Of a stretch of 64,000 bases of DNA, positions 47,883-57,974 are shown in pieces; the stretch's first letter is position 1; every line of letters begins with the position of its first letter. Position numbers and translations under genes: made by a program. Below the pieces are notes generated by a model. It ran no database searches, had not been told where the DNA came from, and saw only the letters and a program-made list of their open reading frames with translations. The stretch is from Delphinus delphis. Its lineage: Eukaryota > Chordata > Mammalia > Artiodactyla > Delphinidae. The stretch covers positions 87,057,488-87,121,487 of the forward strand of contig NC_082692.2 in the NCBI RefSeq assembly GCF_949987515.2, read 5' to 3'.

Positions 47883-48190
47883 AGAATGGACTTGAGGATA
47901 TGGGGAGGGGGAAGGGTAAGCTGTGACAAAGCGAGAGAGAGACATGGACATATATACACTACCAAACGTAAAATAGATAGCTAGTGGAAAGCAGCCGCAT
48001 AGCACAGGGAGATCAGCCTGGTGCTTTGTGACCACCTAGAGGGGTGGGATAGGGAGGGTGGGAGGGAGGGAGACGCAAGAGGGAAGCGATATGGGAATAT
48101 ATGTATATGTATAACTGATTCACTTTGTTATAAAGCAGAAACTAACACAGCATTGTAAAGCAATTACACTCCAATAAAGCTGTAAAAAAA
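47883..48190 (+). terminator. L1 3' UTR with polyadenylation signal and A-tail
   Basis: A short G-rich stretch ('atatggggagggggaaggg') follows the ORF2 stop, as in most mammalian L1s. Near the end 'aactgattcactttgttataaagcag' precedes AATAAA at 48173-48178 and an A-run from 48184. The same 3' end is present in the small insertion at 26599-26757. Confidence 0.85.
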
Positions 48191-48200
48191 AAAAGTTCTC

Positions 48201-48350
48201 ATCACAAGAAAAAAATCTGTATGTGTGGTGATGGATGGTAACTAAACTTATTGTGGTGATCATTTTGCAGTATGTACATATCTCAAATCATTACGTTGTA
48301 CATCTAAAACTCATTCAATGTTATATGTCTATTTTATCTCAATTAGAAGG
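48201..48350 (+). mobile_element. Old L1 3' UTR, continuation of 38913-41106
   Basis: Continues the interrupted L1MA-type 3' end: 'gatggatggtaactaaacttattgtggtgatcatttt', 'atcattacgttgtacatctaaaactc'. It joins seamlessly with the sequence before 41097 once the younger L1 and one target copy are set aside. Confidence 0.85.
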
Positions 48351-48559
48351 AATAAAGAATTACAAAATGATTTAACTAAAAAAAGGAAATGAGGAGAAAA
48401 TGTGATATAGTAGATATAACCACGGTATAACTGAAAAAGAAAAAAGGGAATAGGAAACAATGCCAAGTTATTCTTAGAGAAGAAGCCATTTAACTTCATG
48501 TGAAAAGACATAAGATAATTTCTAAATAATGGTTGGAAGAAGATGATATAAGAAAAATG

Positions 48560-49010
48560 TAATGGTTAGGAAATACCATGTGTGTGATAGATTGTAGTAT
48601 TTGTTTAAAATATTCACTGTTTCTCCTTTTGACCCATTTGTCATTGGCCACCCCCCATGGCCTTCTCCTGCTGGAGGATACTTATGACCCTGTTGATATC
48701 AGCCTTGGCCGTCAGACTTGCTTTGGCCAAAGAAACAGAAGAAGTGACCTCCAGTATTTTGGAGCAGAAGCTTTAAGAGTTATTACCTTATTCTGCCATC
48801 ACTTTTACTCTACCGCTAAAAGAGGGGTCCTGCCTTAGATAAGGGATACTCCTTCAGCTGGGATCACAAAGGAAGACAGTGTGGAGGAGAGCTGAGGTTG
48901 ACTGCCATTGCCATGTCACATGTGTGAGATATAAACCTTTATTTTTCTGAACCACTAAGATTTGGGGGTTATTTGTTATTGTAGCATAACCTAGTGAGAC
49001 CTAACTCACA
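48560..49010 (+). mobile_element. MLT1-like (MaLR) LTR
   Basis: 'gagatataaacctttatttttctgaaccactaagatttgggggttatttgttattgtagcataacctag' layout (split around an AATAAA-like region) and an upstream 'ttggccgtcagacttgctttggcc' indicate an old sense MaLR/MLT1-like LTR. No internal sequence. Confidence 0.55.
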
Positions 49011-49440
49011 CAACTTGTTTATTCTATTCCCCTCTCCCCTGTTTTATCTAAAATCAACACTTATAAATAAATACTGACAGGACAGTGTGGCCAAAAGATC
49101 ATGCTAGTCTTGACGCATCTGACCATGAAATTTATAGCTGAGTGGCTGGGAAAGAGGAACCCTTTTTCACATGTTCAGCATAAAAACATTTCTTTACCAG
49201 GCTGAAAAAAATGGAGTCCATCAGGCGGATGGTGGATTAGGGATTGTGAATTCATACTTTGGCAAAAAGGAATAAAATTTTACATTCCTTTGTGGTGTAT
49301 TTATAGTTAACCCTGCTATTTTCTGTTGGCTTTGTTTTTTGGTTTACGGAAATAATTTTTCTCTTATATAATCCTTATACATTCTTTACACATTTTTTTT
49401 TTACACATTCTTATATAAGATTGTACATTCTTATATAATT
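49010..49440. other. No recognised feature
   Basis: AT-rich sequence. It ends in a run of short 'acattcttatata' repeats that lead into the tandem duplication at 49443. Confidence 0.35.
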
Positions 49441-49442
49441 GT

Positions 49443-49577
49443 ACATTCTTATATAATTCTTTCAGTGGTTCGATTTCAATATGCATCCTTGATTTACGAC
49501 ATTCTATTTTAATTATACATTCTTATATAATTCTTTCAGTGGTTAGATTTCAATATGCATCCTTGATTTATGACATT
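49443..49577. repeat. Two-copy tandem duplication of 61 bp (period 74)
   Basis: 49443-49503 and 49517-49577 are the same 61-bp segment with two substitutions, separated by 13 bp. The duplicated unit begins ACATTCTTATATAATTC and ends with a GACATT. Extra 'acattcttatata' starts at about 49414 and 49426 suggest slippage in the same motif. Confidence 0.95.
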
Positions 49578-49589
49578 TTACTTCAAATT

Positions 49590-50270
49590 AGTACTCTTAT
49601 CACGTCCCAGATGATGTGAGAAATGTAAAAGTTTAATTCCTTTTATCCTCCTCCTGCCCCGTGTGCTACGGATGCCACGTGTTTTACATCCTCACTCCCT
49701 ATAACTACACAAGATACTATTAGTATTAACATTACAACAGTAAATATTATTTGACTTTTATCCCTATTTTCCCTACACGGTGTGCTTCCTTCCTCTTGCA
49801 GTTCCGTGCTTTCAGCTGGAACTATTCTCTTCAGCCAAAGAACTTCCTTTATAATTTCTTGCAGTGGAATTCTTCTGGTGACAAATTCTAGACCTTTTGT
49901 GTGTCTAAAAGTATCCTAATATTAGTATCTGAAGGAGATTCTTCTTGGAACTGGAAGTCTAGGCTGATCTTCCTCTCTTTCAGCACTTTAAAGATGCTAT
50001 TCCATTTTCTTCTAGATTCCATGGTTTCTCTTGACAATTCAGCTTTTGGACTTACTGCTCTTCTTTTGAAAATAGTGACTTTTTTTCTCTGGATGTGTTT
50101 AAGATTTTCTCTTTCCCTTTAGTTTTCAAAAGTTTGACCATTATGTGTCCTGATGTGATTTTCTTTATTTAACTTGCATGGGAATCACTGAGCCTGTGGA
50201 ATCCTTGAATTAGTGTCTTTAGTATAAGGTCAGTATAAACGCTTTGTAACTGTCTCTGAGACTAATGTTC
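49590..50270 (-). mobile_element. Old L1 5' region (5' UTR/ORF1), antisense
   Basis: 'ctcttcagccaaagaacttcctttataatttcttgcagtgg', 'cttggaactggaagtctaggctgatc' and 'agtttgaccattatgtgtcctgatgtg' are characteristic of reverse-complement L1M-type 5' sequence. Non-coding on either strand. Confidence 0.65.
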
Positions 50271-50284
50271 CCATGAAAACCATA

Positions 50285-50830
50285 AGCCAATCTCAGAAAT
50301 TGACAATTATTTTAAAAACTGATAAACAGAGTTAATCAAGAGTTGAACATTTCTACTCTTCAAAGGACACCTTGAAAACATGAAAACCACATGGAAACCA
50401 CAGACTGGGACAAAATATCCCCAATACATATACCTGACAAAGGATTCATATCTGAGATGTATAAAGAACTCACACAACTCAAGAGTAAGAAGAGAAAAAC
50501 CCAACTTAAAAAAATGAGGAGAGATTTTAGATGGATATATAAATGACCAGTAAGTACATGAACAAGTGCTCTATGTCATTATTTATCATTGCAAATGAAA
50601 CTTAAAACCACAGTGAGATACTACAACACGTTCACCAGAATAGTTAAAATCTAAAAGTCTAACACCACCCAATGTTGGCCATGGTATAGAGCCACGTGAA
50701 GTCTCATACACAGTTGGTGGGGGTGTAAAGTTGTACCCCACTGTGGAAAAAACTTTGGTCGTTTCTTATAGATGTAAACTAAGTACTCAAGGATGCTATA
50801 TGATTAGTGATAAGTGTATATCAAACAACT
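50285..50830 (+). mobile_element. Old L1 ORF2 C-terminal fragment
   Basis: 'actgggacaaaatatccccaatacata', 'gacaaaggattcatatctgag', 'aactcacacaactcaagagtaa' and 'ctcatacacagttggtggggg' are the degraded L1 ORF2 C-terminal region in the plus direction. Confidence 0.8.
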
Positions 50831-50839
50831 AACGTAATT

Positions 50840-50965
50840 GTTTTAAAAATGGTGTATCTCATTTATTCATTCACCTGTACATGGCTGTTTGTGTTGCTTC
50901 CAGCTTGGGGCCATCATGTATAAAATTGCTATGAACATTCGTGTACAAGTTATGTGTCAACATAT
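50840..50965 (-). mobile_element. Old L1 fragment, antisense
   Basis: 'atttattcattcacctgtacatgg', 'cttccagcttggggccatcatgtataaaattgctatgaacattcgtg' is the reverse complement of the L1 'tcataatagcc...caacaggtgaatgg' region. Confidence 0.75.
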
Positions 50966-50969
50966 GATA

Positions 50970-51130
50970 AGGAAATTGAGAAATGGAAATTGCATGAAAT
51001 ATGGAGGAAAGATGGGAAGGGAGATAACAGGGACATGGGAATTGCTGGGGATGCAGAAGAGCAGAATGATTTCCCAGAGGAAGTGATGATCAGGCTGACA
51101 CCTGAAGAAGGAGTGAGAGGTGGTCTTAGC
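50970..51130 (-). mobile_element. Possible L2 fragment, antisense (weak)
   Basis: 'cagaatgatttcccagaggaagtgatgatcaggctgacacctgaagaaggagtg' resembles the reverse-complement L2 segment that normally reads '...gaggtgacatttgagc(t)gagacctgaa'. Diverged. Confidence 0.4.
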
Positions 51131-51134
51131 TGGA

Positions 51135-52645
51135 ATCTAAGCTTATTGACACTCCCTTAGTAGCCACAAGAGCCTACAGATGGAGCACATTGATATATAT
51201 CTTTATATCCATAGATAAAATACCTTAATATAGAGAACCAGGGTCCAAGACAAGTTGGTCTTATTTTGGACCCCATACTATAGAGGGGTTCTCCTGGATT
51301 AATGATGAACACTATTTCTGGCTTCATTGCTCCCCTGTGGGAGTTTAAGGCTTATTGAAGAGACACAGATGCTCATAAATGATCAAAGCAATTTAGCTCT
51401 ATAGCCTGGGGATGTTATTTCAAAATATACTTTAAAAAAGTTTAAGAGCAATCCTCTGTCACGTCTATTGTATGATTGGTGCTCTCTTCTCCCTATTTGG
51501 CTACCTGCCCTCACCCTCCACCACTCAATCCTCTCAAACAACGTAGTTCCTTTGGGCTTAAAAGAAACGGAAGCAGTCATTAATTCTGAAATAGGAGGAG
51601 TTGAAAATTCCTTCGTAGACTGAAAGAATGTATTTATTAAAGAATATATCAGTGTATCTTTACATTATTGTTTTAAAGGTAACGTATGTATAGGTTAATG
51701 AAAAAGAGCCAACAAAACTCGTTGCTGAAAGTCTGGGAATTCCTAACACATTTGGTGTTTCTGGGTAATATGAGAACAGAGGAAATGAGCTGACCATTTG
51801 TGATGATGTCAGTGGGTGAATGGTTCATGTGACTCTGTAATTAATTTTAAAGTGACACTTCTAATTCCCTTACGGATCAACCAGGTCATCCTCTCAGAAC
51901 TGACCTACTTTGATAGGGCAGAGTGAGCCCTCATTCAGTTTTAGTGGTTCTTAAATCTTTAATTGCTTCCTGTCAGGTACTCTGGACCTTGATTTATTTC
52001 TCAACTGTGCTCTGTTTTAGTTTGGGTGCTTTTGAGATGCCGAGGTTAAGCCTCTGTGATCCCCCGCAGTAGGACCAGCCATTCTGCATGACACTATACA
52101 GTGTCTATGTATATGACTGTACGTGACTATACAGTGACTATGACTATAGCTTAATACGTAATCAGATTTCATAAAGATAAAATTCAAACAATATTTTATA
52201 AACACTGTGGAAATAAACAAAGACCACCTAAATGAGAACAAGCAAAGGCTAGTTATTCAGAGCTTGCTATAGCAAAGGAGTTGGCCACCATCACTTGTGT
52301 TTAGGCAGAGATTCAAAGGCAGGCAGAGGAATGGGAAAGCTTTATAGTGGACAGAGGGAAGGCTTCAGGTTTGCCTGGACTGGAGGCTGGTGGCATGGGA
52401 AGCAGTAGCCAGGAAAACTAGAAGCAGGGCATCCTGTGTGATTGGTTAGGGGTGAATATTTGACTTTCTCTGGTTGGTCCTAACTTGGAAGAAGGAATAA
52501 ACGCTAGGGCAACTGTCAATGATAATTGCTGTCATCAAGTCTTGACCGTTTGGAGATCACTGTTATAGCAGTTACTGTTGGGCTTTCAGCCTCATTACTA
52601 GAAGTCTAACTTGGAAACAGCCAGCTGACTTCCTAGGCTGGTGGC
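51135..52645. other. No recognised feature
   Basis: No gene recognised. The segment 52240-52620 has an LTR-like feel ('gggcatcctgtgtgattggttag') but I could not assign it. Short cryptic 'gactatacagtg' repeats occur at about 52085-52150. Confidence 0.3.
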
Positions 52646-53120
<475 letters not shown>

Positions 53121-53124
53121 ATGC

Positions 53125-53350
53125 TAAGTGCTCTGTAAAGCATCTTTCTTTCACTGTTCAATTTATTCGTTATTAAAATTCTATAAAGTCAGTTGTTAGA
53201 CTATCCCTTTCTACAGATGGGATAATTAAGGCTCAGGAAAAGGAAGTGCTTTGCCCAGGTCCCTGCAGCCAGTGACGAGTAGAGTTGGTGCTGGGGACCA
53301 GCAGGCCGACTCCAGAGTCCTATTCAAGTTCAACACCTTTCCACTGCCCC
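53125..53350 (-). mobile_element. MIR SINE, antisense
   Basis: 'catgctaagtgctctgtaaagcatc', 'cctttctacagatgggataattaaggctcag' and 'agagttggtgctggggaccagcaggccgactccagagtcc' give a long reverse MIR. Confidence 0.75.
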
Positions 53351-53354
53351 CTTC

Positions 53355-53795
53355 ACTCCAACTCCCAGGGGCCCACCCCACATCCTTGAGCTGCATAAGT
53401 CTCTTGGATGGCAGGCAGCCCTTTTGTGTGACAATAGCTAAGTGGCTCAAACTGTGAAGATTAAATGACATGCCATCTTTTCCCCCAAATTCCTCTCTTG
53501 AGCATAATGAAGAGAAATAAGTTTCATGTCCATTGTCTAAGCAAATATCCAACCAGAATAAGAAATTCTGATCTGCCCCTCATTTCATACATTTCTCTTC
53601 TTTATGAGCAGGTGTCTCAAAATCATCTTTCTCGCTTGCATGGAAATGGGGTGTGAAGAAGTTTCTAGGGGAAAGAACATGGGAAAGGATTGGACTGTTG
53701 GAGAAAGTCTATGGCATCTGAGTTCGACTTTCTTTTCTACCTCCTTCCAGGTAGGATTTAGTTAAATGAACATTTGTTAAGTGGAGCACAGGGCG
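53355..53795. other. No recognised feature
   Basis: No repeat or gene recognised. Confidence 0.35.
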
Positions 53796-53799
53796 CCGG

Positions 53800-54310
53800 A
53801 CGGTGAGTTGTGGTTCAGCAACAAGTCACAAGAGAAAGTGAAATAGAGAAGTTTATCACTCACAGGTCCTGGAGGAAGTACACAGCATGCCTCCAGGGGC
53901 TATACAGGGAGATCAAGGCAGAATGGAGAGAGAGAGGACAGGCAGGACTTCGGGCACATTCCCTTACCAGGAGCCATGGGTGGAGTGCTTTGGGGTTCCC
54001 AGGCTAGGGCCAGATTTGGCCACTCAAACCAAAAGAACAGAAAATTTTGCTGAGCCCCCAGGGGTCTTACCTAAGGGGTGAATAAGGCCGACAGACGCAG
54101 GGAGCCAGCAGAGACTGCTGACCATTAGGGCTGCTGGTGAGGTCATATCAGAAACTTACGTTCGCTTGTTATTCTGCAGGCTAACATCTAGGACATGTGC
54201 TTGCACGAGGGGACTAGCGTTAGTTAAGGTCTCTGCAGGCCATTGTGCCAAACAAAGTGGACGCCGAGGCAGCAATACCATGGAGTAGCTTAGCTCAACT
54301 CGACATCTCC
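53800..54310 (-). mobile_element. Probable old LTR, antisense, family unknown
   Basis: On the minus strand the order is a GC-richer body, then 'ggacctgtgagtgataaacttctc' followed by 'cttgttgctgaaccacaactcacc'. This looks like the R/polyadenylation and U5 end of an LTR. Plausible TG/CA ends exist but I found no matching 5-bp duplication. No retroviral coding sequence adjoins it. It could also be unique DNA with a chance resemblance. Confidence 0.3.
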
Positions 54311-54554
54311 CCTCTTTAGTAAGCAGTTTCTGTGCCTGGGGAATAGCAGGTGGACTTTTCAGCCAACTATTGGAAAGCATGCGGTGTAAGTCGTTGGCCC
54401 CAACTGTTGGAAGCTTTCTTTACATTGTGGAGTACTTTGTGTCTGCTTTCAACTCTTTTAATAGAATGATAGAATGCAGTTGCGCACATAGAGGTACATA
54501 AAGGTGGGCAGAGAGAAATGGTAGCCTCTTTAATTTGGAAGCCTTAGTAATGAT

Positions 54555-54800
54555 ATGATACCTGCACCAAGTCTAACGAAGTATACTTCAGCAGAAAAAG
54601 AAGGTTGGAGAAAACCATGTGCAGCGCAAACAAGGCAATAAGCAAAAGCATGGAGGTCTGAATAAGCACAGGGATTGCCCAGGAGAGGATTATAAGCCAT
54701 CTGATATTACTGGAGTCAAAAACACGAGCTGGATGGTAATATCAGACTAGAGGTCCTTAAACACCCCATACTTAGTTCAGAATTATGTAAGGAAAAAGGG
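54555..54800 (-). mobile_element. L2 LINE fragment, antisense
   Basis: 'agcgcaaacaaggcaataagcaaaagcatggaggtctga' and 'gggattgcccaggagaggattataagccatctgat' match the reverse L2 segment containing '...gcaaaggcctggaggc...'. Confidence 0.5.
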
Positions 54801-54873
54801 ATGTTCAGAACGCAGAGAAAGTCAAATGGCCCCAAGGAAGAAGCAGAGATTAGTATCAAAACTCCGAGCTTCT

Positions 54874-55077
54874 GGGCTTCCCTGGTAGCGCAGTGGTTGC
54901 GGGTCCGCCTGCCGATGCAGGGGACACGGGTTCGTGCCCCAATCCGCGAAGATCCCACATGCCGCGGAGCGGCTGGGCCCGTGAGCCATGGCCGCTGAGC
55001 CTGCGCGGCCGGAGCCTGTGCTCCGCAACGGGAGAGGCCACGACAGTGAGAGGCCCGCGTACCGCAAAAAAAAAAAA
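54874..55077 (+). mobile_element. CHR SINE (cetacean type), no visible target duplication
   Basis: Starts GGGCTTCCCTGG, with a Pol III A-box-like 'tagcgcagtggttgcggg' and B-box-like 'gggttcgtgcccc', and ends 'gcgtaccgc' plus a 12-A tail at 55066-55077. The sequence is close to the copies at 34.2 and 57.2 kb. Left flank 'ccgagcttct' and right flank 'gggtataatc' do not match, unlike the other copies. Flanked by L2 on the left and antisense L1 on the right. Confidence 0.93.
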
Positions 55078-55078
55078 G

Positions 55079-55705
55079 GGTATAATCATTTATTTATTCA
55101 ACCTGTTATGGAAGTTGTGTTGTTTCCAGTTTGAGGCCATTAGGAATAAAGCTTCTATGAACATTCATGCATAAGTGAACATATGTTTTCATTTCTCTTG
55201 GGTAAATTCCTAGCAGTAAAATTACTCAGTCCTACGGCAGTCTTATGTTTACTTTTAGAAGAAACTTCCGAACCTTCTCCCAAAGTAGCTGTACTGTTTT
55301 ACACTCCTACCAACTATATATGAGTTCAAGTGACTCCATATTATCGTCAATCTGTGGTGTTAGCCTTATAATTTAGTCATTCTGGTGGGCATGTAATGGT
55401 AGCTCATTGTAGTTTTTACTTGGATTTCCATGATGAATAATGACATTGAACACTTTTTCATGTGCTTACCGGTCATTCAAATATCTGTCCAAAAACTCTT
55501 GCCATTTAAAAGAAAGTGGGGTTGTTTGTCTTCTTATATTTAATATAAATTCTGGATATGAATTCTTTGTCAAGTATATTTATTGGGAATATTTTTCCCA
55601 GTCTGGTTTCTTTTCATTTTTTTCAGAGTCTTTTGAAGAGCAGAAGTTTTAAAGTTTTGATTATAGACCAATTTATCAATGTTTTTCTTTTAGAATTCCC
55701 CATTT
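55079..55705 (-). mobile_element. Old L1 fragment, antisense
   Basis: 'ttgtttccagtttgaggccattaggaataaagcttctatgaacattcatg', 'tcattctggtgggcatgtaatggtagctcattgtag' and 'attctttgtcaagtatatttattgggaatat' are reverse-complement L1 ORF2 3'/3' UTR-type sequence (named in parts; each is shorter in the family consensus by a few changes). Confidence 0.75.
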
Positions 55706-55719
55706 TTGAGACTGACTTA

Positions 55720-57160
55720 CAGCATTGAAGATAGGGGATAGTCTCAGAGACAGCTGCAAAGTATTTACCCTAAATTTCTGGCCCCTCAAGTTTTAGGCAA
55801 TGAAGTGAATGCTTTTTACTTCCAGCCTGGCCGTAGCAACACAAAGCAGGCCAACCCTTTCACTCCAAGAACTAGAAAAGACAGGCAAGTTACCAAAGAC
55901 ATGTTTGAAGATACTGGCAAGATATACAAATTATGAGGACTAGGTAAGCTGGAACTCAGAGCAGAACTGAGGGGACTTCAAACATGAGCTGAGAATAACC
56001 AGTTGTTGTTTTTTTTTTTCTCCTGGGATATTTACTGATTTGGGCTGCAGACAGGCTCAGGCTTGATCCAAACAGAGAACCTCTACTCAAGGAAAGAGAA
56101 AACTTTTGAAAATTTTTTGCGGGGACTTGATCCTGGCTACTGGACTGGGAATTTGAGGAGGCCCAAATGCAAATGGTTTTCTCCACAAGACATTTTGTAA
56201 GTTCTGGGGTATATGTGGGAGGCTGGGAGCCTAGACAAAAGAATCTTAAAGCCAGAGTGAAATTTCCAGTAATCCTGACATGCTCGCAAGACAAATTGGA
56301 GAAATGGGGCTTTCTTGAAACATGTACCTCCTTTCTCTTTTAAAACGTTTGCTAAACTTTGAATCTTTGGAAATGGAATGTTAAAGAGCTAAGCTCAAAA
56401 CCTCCCAAGAGCAGCACTGAATCTGTCATGTTTTAGGCCTAAAAAGTCAGTCTTGCAAACAAACGTCAGAAGGGCCGTGCCCACGCCACAAGGATGAAGC
56501 CGAGAAGGATCAGAGCTTCCTGAGAGTACAATTTAGCCCTGGGCTAGATCAGTCCCTGCTTGGATTGAGAAAATAGACTTCTCCCCTTATTTCCAAACAG
56601 AAGAGAGGGGAACTCTCTCTGGGGAAAAGAAAATCACTTGTAACTTCTAGGGTTCTCTAAATACAATGTCTGATACACGTTCAAGAAGTACGAGACATAC
56701 AATGTGGAATAAAATTGTGACTGCTCATCAAAAAAGAAACACACAGTAGAAACAGACCCACAGATGGTCCAGATATGGGAGTTACAAAATAACGATTTTC
56801 AAATAGCCATGATGAATAGAGAGAAAAAGATTAAGAATTTCAATAGAAAATTTGAATCCATAAAAATCAGCAAATATCCTAGAAATTAAAACATGTGAAA
56901 TTACACATCAATTCAATAGGTGTAACAGCGTACTGGAGATAGCAAACAATAGGAAGAGTGAACTTGAAGATGACTCAATAAACTAGCCAAACTGAAACAG
57001 ACAGAAAAGAGAATTTAAAAAATGTAAGCGACATGAGGGACACAGCCAAAAGTCTAAACATACATTTATTTGGAGTATTAGAATGGGTCACAAACAACAG
57101 CTGAAGAGATAATGACCAAGAATTTTCAAAACTGGTAAAAAACAAAAAAAACCTCAGGTC
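55720..57160 (+). mobile_element. Old L1 (L1M-type) 5' UTR and ORF1 start
   Basis: Sense order of an old L1M 5' end: 'caaatggttttctccacaagacattttgtaagttctggggtatatg', 'aaagaatcttaaagccagagtgaaat', 'ggctagatcagtccctgcttggattgag', then ORF1-like 'agacccacagatggtcc'. ORF1 remnants continue to 57160 ('tggagtattagaatgggtcac', 'agagataatgaccaagaattttcaaaactgg'). No intact frame. The CHR SINE at 57161 interrupts it. Confidence 0.7.
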
Positions 57161-57363
57161 GGGCTTCCCTGGTGGCACAGTGGTTGAGAGTCCGCCTGCC
57201 GATGCAGGGGACATGGGTTCGTGCCCCAGTCCAGGAGGATCCCATATGCCGCGGAGCGGCTGGGCCCGTGAGCCATGGCCGCTGAGCCTGCGCGCCCGGA
57301 GCCTGTGCTCCGCAACGGGAGAGGCCACAACAGTGAGAGGCCCACGTACCGCAAAAAAAAAAC
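57161..57363 (+). mobile_element. CHR SINE (cetacean type), 13-bp target duplication
   Basis: Full-length CHR: GGGCTTCCCTGG start, 'tggcacagtggttgagagtcc' A-box region, 'gggttcgtgcccc' B-box region, 'cacgtaccgc' before the A-tail. Target copies AAAACCTCAGGTC (57148-57160) and AAAACCTCATGTC (57364-57376) differ at one base. It was inserted in old L1 ORF1 sequence. The 132-codon minus-strand frame crossing it is not a gene. Confidence 0.95.
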
Positions 57364-57376
57364 AAAACCTCATGTC

Positions 57377-57640
57377 ACAGATTCTATGAGCTCAGTGATT
57401 TCCATAAAGGATAAACAACAAAGATTATATTGGGACCTATTATCATCAAATTACTGAAAACCAAAGGAAAAGAGAAAACTTCAAAGCATCCAGAAAAAAA
57501 CCCCACAACAGTACTTTCAAAAGGCAAGCAATAAAACTAAGAACTAACTTTTCAATAGAAACTATGGAATCTTTAAGAAATAAGGGGGAGAAAATGGTAG
57601 AACCCCACCGATCTGCAGTATTTCCAATTTGGCAACATTT
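57377..57640 (+). mobile_element. Old L1 ORF1 fragment, continuation after the SINE
   Basis: 'ttatcatcaaattactgaaaaccaaagg', 'ttcaaagcatccagaaaaaa', 'ttcaatagaaactatggaatc' continue the L1M ORF1 order seen before 57161. Confidence 0.7.
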
Positions 57641-57899
57641 CCCAAGTTAAAAGATGTTCATACTTTTTCACTGACTAATCTCATAAATGTATATGAGATG
57701 AATATGTATATGTTTTAACATATCCGAATAGTTTATAATATTTATCAATAAAAATATTTAGTACAATTGTAAAAACATACATGGATCAGAGAGGATTTCA
57801 CAGTGAGGACTCAATTGTATCTTGTTTAATTCTTTAAAATAATGAAGAAATGAAGTAACTTCAAAATGCTTATTTCACGACATAAGTCAAATCATTATT

Positions 57900-57970
57900 T
57901 CATCCACCTTAAACTTATACAGTGCTGTATGTCAATTATATATTAACAAAACTGGAAGAAAAAAAAAATA
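57900..57970 (+). mobile_element. Short L1 3' terminus
   Basis: 'aaacttatacagtgctgtatgtcaattatatattaacaaaactgg' and an A-run resemble an old L1 3' end. It may belong to the L1 fragment above after a large internal deletion. Confidence 0.5.
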
Positions 57971-57974
57971 ATCA

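Larger units (their letters stand above)
41107..48190 (+). mobile_element. Near full-length L1 LINE (cetacean/artiodactyl type), 7.1 kb
   Basis: Complete order is visible: a GC-rich 5' UTR of about 1.9 kb, ORF1, a short spacer, ORF2 with endonuclease and reverse transcriptase motifs, a 3' UTR with a G-rich segment (47899-47915), AATAAA at 48173-48178, and an A-tail. AAAAGTTCTC at 41097-41106 recurs at 48191-48200 as the target duplication. It landed in the 3' UTR of an older L1. L1 mobilises its own RNA by target-primed reverse transcription. Broken ORFs make this copy non-autonomous, but the end-to-end structure shows that it was full length when inserted. Confidence 0.95.

Noticed and set aside
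53800..54310. Complete endogenous retrovirus
   Set aside because: Only an LTR-like stretch is seen. No paired LTR, primer-binding site or gag/pol/env frame lies beside it, so it is listed as a weak LTR call only.
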